This document shows, piece by piece, positions 57,201 through 64,000 of a DNA stretch of 64,000 nucleotides. The stretch comes from Litsea cubeba. Its lineage: Eukaryota; Streptophyta; Magnoliopsida; Laurales; Lauraceae. The stretch lies in NCBI GenBank assembly GCA_012931725.1, contig CM022944.1:109463372-109527371 (forward strand), in the 5' to 3' direction. Under the pieces are notes generated by a model, which saw only the letters and a program-made list of their open reading frames with translations, searched no databases and was not told the origin of the DNA. Numbering within the stretch: the stretch's first letter is position 1; each line of letters opens with the position of its first letter. The position numbers and the translations under genes are program-made.

Positions 57201-60200
57201 GAGGAAGCCATCTTCTCAAGAAAACTGTAACAATTACCTTTCAGCAGAGAATTGCTAATGTTAAATATTATATATTAATGAATCCATGTTGGCATCCTCG
57301 AGCATATGTAAGAAATTGGACAACAGATATTTATGTTGTGTCAATATGTACCCAGCTATAGCATACTGTTCTTCGATATTTTTCCACCCTAACTCAGTAT
57401 TAATGACAGGCACAGGTATTGAATTGGGTTGAAAATGGAAGAGAGACAGTACCTCCCCCATGCAAATTTCAAATTACAAAACCTACCCAAATGCATGCAA
57501 GTAGAAATAAGTATATGTTCTACCAAAAAATCAAACTGCTTGTGATTTTGGGAATATCCAAACATGCTCTTGGCAGTTTTACTTACATTGAAAAGGATTG
57601 CTGCAGTATGTGCATCAACTGCACTAAAAGGGTCATCAAGGAGGTATATATCTGCGTCATTATAGAATGCTCTTGCAAGTTGAAGTCTTTGTTTCTGCCC
57701 ACCACTCAAGTTGAGCCCTCGTTGCCCAATCTCCGTGAGATCACCATGGTCAAAACTGTCAATATCCTTATCCAGAGCACATACTTTTATAGCCTTGTTA
57801 TATCTTCCCTTGTTCATCGGTTTTCCATAGAGTATGTTATCACGGATTGTTCCACTTTGGATCCAAGCTGTCTGGGAAACGTAGGCAATGGACCCCAAAA
57901 CTTCAACCTGAATTGAAACAAGAAAGTAGTATCAGTGCCTTGAAAGTAAATAGTCAGAAAGTAAATGCCTGTTTGGACACCTTTGAATTCTTGAATTGGG
58001 TGCACCTAATGTGTAATTTGGATAGAATTTCCATTAGGATCTCTTTCCCTGTTTGTAAATAAGCCAAATTATATCAGACCACCTTTTATCCTATTTATTA
58101 ATAATCCATGAGTTAGGGCATATGTGAGTTCTTCAGGAGTCCAAACAAACCCTAAGCTTTTATGGTCCAAGACTACTTTTAAGACTCACCGATCCTGAGA
58201 TTTTGGGTATTTCGCCGAGTAATGCACAAAGGAGTGATGATTTTCCAGCCCCGACTGGCCCACAAATGGCGATTTTCTGTCCTCTGCTTATTTCCAAATT
58301 GACACCTTTCAACGTTGGAACAGCTGCATCTGGATCCCAACTGAAAAGGCCACCATCTACTCTAACACTGAAATGTGAATATTGATGGGGAATTCTCTTC
58401 ACATCCTCTTCCTTGAGCTCATCATCTAGCAAAAATATGTTGAGACGGTCCAATGAGACCTTCACCTGGATCAGAACTGAAAGAGCCTCCGGCACAATTT
58501 TTGCAGGTTCTGACATGACCCGTAACGTTGCAAGAACTGTGAAAATGGTACTAGCATTGAAAGGGGCACTTCTCATAACAACACAGCTTGCCAAGACTAC
58601 CGAAGAGACGAACATGGGAGACATCCAATACAATGCAGTGCCATATGATTTCTTTATTTGTGATTCCGCCAACCATTTAAATTCAACATCCCTGAGGGAG
58701 TCAATCAGATTCTTGAATTTTTCCTCCCATGACTGAAGCTTGATGATTTTCATGTTATTTAGAACCTCGGAAGTGGCTCGGAGCCTTCTGTCCTGGGCCT
58801 CCATGAATTTGGATTGGCATTTCTGCCGAAATTTTGCTAATGGGATGTTTAGAAACCCACAGATAATGAGAGGGACTAAACCCGGAAGAGCACCCAGGCC
58901 TACAGTTCCGAAGAGTACACCAATGGCTAGAACCAGTTGCAACGGAAGAGTCCACGCCGTGTGAAACCACCATGGAAATTCCCCGAGACGATATGCATCA
59001 ACTGCTATGTAGTTCACAATCTCTCCTGTTGAATGCTTTTGCCGGCCTGAACTAGAAAGCTTAAGCAACTTGCGAAAGATTGCAACCATCACAGCTGATC
59101 TCATCCTCATACCAAACCTCCTTGCACCGAAATACCAGTGTCTCTGTGATAATGATTCGACAATTTTGACAAAAATCAAGCAACCTACTAACATGAGACC
59201 ATCATGCAGATTCCGCTCCTTGCGGGCAGAATAGCTCACAAATGCATATAGTAGCAAAGGGGAAGCTACGACGGCGACTGTTCTGAGGAATGCCAGGACT
59301 CCTACTAATATCATTTCTTTCATATAACACTTTGCTAATGCCCGCAGAACCAAGTTACTAGTTCTTGAACTTTGCTTCCTTTGAAGATCCAATTCATGGG
59401 CAAATGCCTCATATGCAAAGTGAGCTTCATCTTCTGATTCTAAAGTAGGAATGTCTTCAAAGACCAGCGGTCGGGAGTAGCCTAATCGTAGTAAAGGATT
59501 TATCCAAGAAAATGCCAATCTACTTATGAAACTGGCCTTCGGTGACTCTACTCTTGTTTCTCCATCTTCGATTATCAGAGGCTGAGATAAGCTCTGGTTT
59601 AGGTTGTTTTTGGAAAACAATTGTGTGAATACATCATAAGAACAAAACAGAAGCAAAAAACTCACAGGCCATGTTGCCATGTCAAGGACTCGAGCTGAAT
59701 GGGATTTTACTAGAAACTCCACATTCAATGCAGAAATTAAAACGGAGTAAACAATCCACCAAACCGAACTAACAATCCTTCCCCATTTGGTTCTTTGAAT
59801 GTTCAAGGAAACTGCAAAGATCATCCAGACCACTCCCCTTACAAGGTAACCAACCCAATCCAAGTATATAACCCCATCATTTTTCCTCCAAACATACAAT
59901 AAACCAGCGCCTAAATAAGAAATGCCACTAACAACACAGCATGCTGATGCAACAGAAAAGACCCAATTCCTTGCTCTGCCTCCACTAATGTAGTGCTTTC
60001 TCATAGAACCCACAATCATAACCAGGAAGAAAGCTATAACAAATATTAGATTCACCACATCTATCACAATTCTCTGAGTGCATGGAGATCCAATGTCAAA
60101 GACTTTATCACAAATCCGGGGAAACCCTGCAATGCAATGCAAATTCAATAGAGAAAAGAGATAAAAAAAAAAAAAAAAAAAACCAATCTTTTTTTACTGA

Positions 60201-60858
60201 CTGAGCAGGCTAAAACCAGATGAGAAATAACATTCAGTAAAATGTTAAAAAAGAGAGGAAAAGGATAAAGCTGAAAAAAAAAAAAAAAAAACCGACTCTG
60301 GTATCGAATAGAAATAACCCATCAAACAAACTACAGCAATTATCATTTCAAGAAGGAAAGAAGAAGAAGATGAAGAAAGACATGAAAACACAAAACTCAA
60401 AGCAAGATTGACAAAAGAAAGAAGAAAGAGAAATAAAAAAAGACAACCCCCACAGGCAAAAAGAAAGAGAAAGAACCAAAAAATGTCATAAAATAATAAA
60501 TAAATAAAAAATAGGAAAACCAGCACCATAGAAGCTCAAAACACTTCATATGGAAACCAAAAGAGAGTGAATTGGGAAAGTTTCAGAAAAGCCAGATATA
60601 AAAAACCTGAATCAAACTTCCAGAAAATGCTCCATCATCATCAAGAAGATAACAAAACAAGAAACCCACAAAAGAACAAAACAAATTACAGCAGAAGAAG
60701 AGGACCCAACATCCTGCAGCAGGCATAATGGAAAGAACTATAAAACAAAAAAAAAAAAAAAAAAACAGCCACAAGAAGCTATAGATATCATTCACCGACC
60801 CCATAAAATCAAAAACCAGGAAATGGGTACCTGGTACTCCCCTCCAAGAACCCATCAT
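48492..60858 (-). CDS. ABCC8: ABCC-type (MRP) full ABC transporter, ABCC8-like
   Basis: Twelve exons in transcript order: 60858-60831, 60126-58190, 57907-57587, 57038-56952, 56568-55951, 55384-55220, 55116-54822, 54482-54268, 54153-53848, 53156-53093, 52996-52757 and 48619-48492. Every intron is GT-AG and phases agree over 4,404 nt, giving 1,467 aa, the usual family length. An N-terminal TMD0 of five hydrophobic segments precedes TMD1. NBD1 has GPVGAGKSS (about residue 632), LSGGQ (722) and YLLDDP. TMD2 follows, then NBD2 with GRTGSGKTT (1250), WSAGQRQL, VLDEATASID and the AHR switch histidine. Such proteins export glutathione or other conjugates across the vacuolar or plasma membrane. All catalytic motifs are intact. 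The start is the first of two adjacent ATGs. Intron 11 is 4.1 kb long because of repeats and LINEs. Confidence 0.93.
48966..49092. repeat. Recent 66-bp tandem duplication in ABCC intron 11
   Basis: Two copies start 'taagggtcaaacagaagaga' at 48966 and 49032 and are identical over about 60 bases. They are separated by six bases of spacer. A second, less perfect pair with a period near 69 bp follows at about 49205-49330 and contains 'cccccaatgatca'. Confidence 0.9.
50395..51215 (+). mobile_element. RTE-type LINE 3' fragment in ABCC intron 11
   Basis: Across shifted frames the plus strand reads the end of a plant RTE-like reverse transcriptase. A 'PLQLKGHFY' match is near 50470, VECWVRKKQEVKVRVATM near 50525-50580, and a DRLRNEHVREELRVARI stretch near 50610-50660. 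An RPGWYGCVHRR equivalent is near 50695 and FKTQVESTMHIGNPK ends near 50890. The 3' tail keeps the family's typical GCCGACCCCA...GGATAAGGCT block (51151-51178) and ends in a trinucleotide microsatellite. It opposes the ABCC gene, is 5'-truncated and dead. Confidence 0.78.
51247..51325. repeat. (GT)n microsatellite followed by a G-run
   Basis: About twenty GT units (51250-51290) pass into a nearly pure G tract of some 30 bases. Its length is unlikely to be reliable in any assembly. Confidence 0.9.
52213..52742 (+). mobile_element. L1-type LINE 3' fragment in ABCC intron 11
   Basis: The plus strand encodes AVIWAIWKERNQRYFEGKA (52340-52396), the hallmark end of plant L1 ORF2 after reverse transcriptase. 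A 3' region of about 330 bp follows, with 'ggttaatgaaagt' and an A-rich end. An approximate duplication of about 20 bp flanks it: 52192-52212 and 52743-52760 (18 shared bases, three extra on the left). The right copy overlaps the end of ABCC exon 11 and its splice donor. The LINE is 5'-truncated and lies antisense to the gene. Confidence 0.82.
57965..58152. mobile_element. Tourist-like MITE in ABCC intron 2, 188 bp
   Basis: TAA flanks both ends (57962-57964 and 58153-58155). The left terminus carries GCCTGTTTGGACACC. The right terminus, reverse-complemented, is GGGTTTGTTTGGACTCC. It lies wholly within the intron between exons 2 and 3, 38 bases from the exon 2 donor. It has no coding sequence. 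Confidence 0.78.
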
Positions 60859-60958
60859 TTGCAGGATTGCAGGTTTCACTTGCTATCGGTGAAGATTAAA
60901 TAGCATTTGCCATTTTGCCTTTAAATCCTTCCTGCACAAAGCACTGAGTGGGGAGTAA

Positions 60959-60966
60959 TATAAATA
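60959..60966 (-). promoter_or_regulatory. TATA box of the ABCC8-like gene
   Basis: The minus strand reads CTATTTATATTA about 100 bp upstream of the start codon, the expected distance for a leader of about 70 nt. No better TATA is seen nearby. Confidence 0.55.
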
Positions 60967-60969
60967 GCA

Positions 60970-62761
60970 ATGAAAGAAGGATTGATGAGTGGTTCCTACT
61001 AAAGTTACCATCAATTGAGCCCTCACCTCATTTTTTATTTCACTCTCAACTTGTCTTTGATGGAATTTGGAATTTTTTACATAACCCCATTCATTCAGAA
61101 TAAGATGATGAAATATCAAAATTAGCCAAAAGCTGTTCTCCTTGATAAAGAAAGCAAGTTTAGGGGGGCCAAGGGCATCCATCTAATTAGTTATTCTTGG
61201 AGTCTTGTCTCATGGCTTCCCAGTTCACACCACCTAGCAAGAGGAAGAAGTAAATTCCAATACAAATGCTTATCCTGACCTTTGAAAATGACAATAAAAA
61301 AGTCAATAATATTGTTAATCCTTCTTGTGGGGCCCACATGATGGTGATTCACCGTTCACAAGTCACCTTAGTGGAAGAAATTTGATAGTGATAAGAGAGT
61401 GATTCACCATAGATTTTGAGGTGTTAGAGATAATTATTATCAGCTGTTTTAAGAGTTTTTAATTAGAGATTATGATAGGTTTATATTTGAATAATAGTTG
61501 GATGAGTCTACATCAAATTGATTTTATCAGGCCTGAGGGATAGCTTAAAAGAATAAATTGATAGGTATAGATTCCCATTAGATGGAAGAAGCAGAAGAAA
61601 TATGAAGTGGGGTGATTCTCTTACGCAACTTAAAGATACTTTTTTACAAAGATGATATTCTTTGGGTTTTGTTAAAGAGTATGGTCTATATATATATCAT
61701 ATTAAAGCTTTGTGTTTAAAAGGGCGTGTTTGGGATTTGCTAGAGAAAGGTGCATGCCCTATTTCCATACTATAAAAGTTGCCTTAGAAAAAGTTAAGAG
61801 AATTAAATACTATGCTTGGAAATAGAAATTTCTATTTTACTATAAAGGTCTATTTGATGAGCAGTAAAATTGGCCTACTTTTGCAAGAGTTTGAAAGAGC
61901 AGATTTATTTTTCTTCTGAAAATGACAATCCCATGAGGAAAGCATTTTCCATTCTCCCCTTCCTTTTTCTTCATATTGAAGCAACCCATTTACTGTTTAC
62001 ATTGACCATGGATTGTGATCGCTGGTAGTTTCAAGTGTGCCTGACAAGCAGCTGTAACAATGGGCGCCTGCATTAAGCCCAATCCGGCAATACCAACCCA
62101 ATTATATTTGGCTTGGGCATAGATATCTGCTTGGTGGTCCAAGTTGGGGCATCTATGTAGGGACCACTTTGTAGACAAGCCAGTCAAACCTAGCTCTTTG
62201 ATTCATGTTGCTCTTATCGTCGTCGTCATTAAAACCTTGTCTCAATTAAATTGGAGTCGGCAACATAATTTTTAATTCTCCCTACACCCTTATTGTATGG
62301 GAGTTTCAAGTTTTTGGGTCCTACACAACATAAGCAGTACCCCTGTGTTTTTAAAAAACCAACTAACATGTCTATAGTTTTTTAAGATGCATTCTTCGTA
62401 TTTAATGGAAGAGAACTTTATAATCAAACCATTTAAAAAAAAAAAAACCTCGATTATACATCCCCAACCATCTAATATAAAATTATGAAATAAATTAATT
62501 GTTGATAAGCCGACATGAGTCAATGATTTGAATTCAAAATAAGCCAGGACAGACTGATACCATAATTGGCCTTTTGTATATTTTAATAAAATTCCAAAGA
62601 AAGGGACAGACAACCTGCTTTGATAATAAAACTATGCATCCCACGAGAGCCGCATGGACGCTCATTTTCCACATATTTCACTGCAAAAATTTTCTTCGTT
62701 AGACCGACCGGTCATGATTCATAATACAGGGAAAATTTTCCTATGCACCTAGTGAGCATAA
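60970..62761. other. Upstream of the ABCC gene; one RTE tail relic
   Basis: No gene is supported. On the minus strand about 62265-62205 reads GCCGACTCCA...GACAAGGTTTT followed by (GAC)n, the same tail type as the RTE LINE at 50395-51215, so a small relic is likely. Minus-strand ORFs at 61990-62613 show no known domain. Confidence 0.5.
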
Positions 62762-62769
62762 TGTGCACG

Positions 62770-63604
62770 CAGGGGCGGAACTAGAATCTTTTTTATGGGG
62801 GTGTCAAAGAAAAAAAAAACACCTAACATAAGTAAAGATAATTAAATGGGGCAGAACAAGTAAAGTTTAACCATAATTAAGAATTAAACAACAACAACTT
62901 TATCTAGGGTAGATATAATTCTTATTGCATTAAGATTTTGTAATAGTAGAACATGGGTATAAAAGTATTTTGAATGAGTTGGATTTCAAATACCATGATT
63001 GAAAAGAAATAATAATATATGGAGCATTAGTACATTTATAATTGTTAAAACATAAAGTAAAAGTCATATTTAGATTATGGGTTGCTTTATTCAACCTTTC
63101 TTTTTTGTACGTAAACATGGAACAACTAGAACTCCATAAATTTTTATATAATCTCTAAGACTCCAATGACAAAACCTCCCTGCCTACCTCTAATCAACAT
63201 CATGATCTCAAATCAAGGTATGTGGGCCGTGACAAAGAGTCTAGGTGGGGAAAATGGTTTCTAATCCATCCATTCCTCTTTTCTTTTTTTCTTTCTTCCT
63301 TCATTCTTCACCTTTCTTCTTTCATTCCAACTTGGTTTTCCCCAAATCAGCTATTTTTTTTTCTGGGAATCCAAAATTATATTGTTTTAGCTATTAATTT
63401 GCAAATGATGTGAGGCCATCCATTAAAAAATGGCCAAAAGATGGAGGGGCCAAAGGACCCATATAAAGGAAACACCAAATCAAAGGAGGGGCCATGCATT
63501 AAAAAATGGCCAAAAGATGGAGCGACAAAGGACCCAAAGAAAGGACACACCAAATCAGATGAGAGGCCATAGCCCCTGCCAGCCCCTCTCTGGTTCCGCC
63601 CCTG
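62770..63604. mobile_element. hAT-like element, 835 bp
   Basis: The perfect 8-bp duplication TGTGCACG flanks it (62762-62769 and 63605-63612). The left end is CAGGGGCGGAACTAGAATC and the right end, reverse-complemented, is CAGGGGCGGAACCAGAGAG; the first 12 bases are identical. The CAGGGGCGGA terminus is a common hAT end in plants. Near the right end a block of about 70 bp with 'atggccaaaagatggag' is tandemly duplicated (63430 and 63506). No transposase frame is recognisable. Confidence 0.9.
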
Positions 63605-63612
63605 TGTGCACG

Positions 63613-64000
63613 CCTAGTGCGGCCTACCATATGACCTATTCGAGTTGACAAAAAGCTCCCCGCCCCCTATAGCACACATGCATTTTAGGTTTAGATAGGT
63701 CCGAATTGATTGCACAATTAGATCGACTGCACACCAATTCGAATAGACGGAACTTATGGGCCTTCGATGATAGGGTTAGTATCATTGGATGGGGGTATTT
63801 TTTTTATACATAGGAGGGACCGGGCAGATCTTTAGAAACCCCCAGTCCCCATCCCGAGGTGGGATAGCATGTGGGGCCCATGGTACGTTGTCCCTGCTAT
63901 AACGACTGTATAAAAATATATTTTTCCTTCCTGAAAATGAAAATGGCAACTTTTTGTGTTGTTATATTCTACTGTCCGTGCCCATCAAGTAGTTCAACAA
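63613..64000. other. Intergenic to window end
   Basis: No gene or element is recognised. The hAT target site lies at its left edge; the rest is unique. Confidence 0.6.

Noticed and set aside
60127..60148. ATG at 60148 as start of the ABCC protein
   Set aside because: The bases before GGTTTCCCC form a splice acceptor (TTGCATTGCAG), and a short first exon with ATGATG at 60858 joins in phase.

Overview
The window is plant nuclear DNA. Its genes carry GT-AG introns and encode plant-specific families: an ATH1-type BELL homeodomain protein, a PYL abscisic-acid receptor, an ABCC-type transporter and a DYW-class PPR protein. Intergenic DNA is AT-rich and full of transposable elements. A woody dicot or early-diverging angiosperm fits, but the species cannot be named from this sequence. 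No operon, CRISPR, phage or defence system is present, and I found no new multi-gene system.

Host genes. (1) ATH1-like gene, + strand, four coding exons 21256-25118 (616 aa), with five short upstream ORFs in the leader just before the start. (2) A broken DYW-type PPR gene related to DYW2/MEF8, + strand, 28743-30094, with two stops, a missing middle and a 1-nt frameshift near its end. (3) PYL4-like ABA receptor, - strand, single exon 43681-44256. (4) ABCC8-like full ABC transporter, - strand, twelve coding exons between 60858 and 48492. Joined, they give 1,467 codons plus stop with no frame conflict. The last exon lies 4.1 kb beyond exon 11 because two LINE fragments sit in the last intron.

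Mobile DNA fills most of the rest. 1-10 kb: tandem repeats, a decayed Copia pol (1480-2745), and a Copia-type element with CTTGA target duplications (4382-6695) whose 3' LTR holds a 1.3-kb hAT-like element. 10-12 kb: a deleted Copia element with CTAAC duplications and a TAGGG-ended element in its 5' LTR. 13-19 kb: Tourist-like, hAT-like and Mutator-like MITEs. 26.9-27.8 kb: a hAT element with a recognisable transposase C-terminus. 31.7-38.2 kb: a nearly complete Ty3/Gypsy chromovirus with TAATT duplications. 38-40 kb: two foldback hairpins and a second TAGGG-ended element. 43-47 kb: two tRNA-derived SINE candidates and a Tourist-like element containing a long palindrome. 62.8-63.6 kb: a hAT-like element with a perfect 8-bp duplication.

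The points most worth a second look are the LINE whose target duplication covers the exon 11 splice donor of the ABCC gene, the uORF cluster of the ATH1 homologue, the duplications in both presumed untranslated regions of the PYL gene, and the density of hAT-type insertions with still-readable target duplications. All splice sites, mismatch counts and family names come from reading by eye; nothing was aligned or searched.
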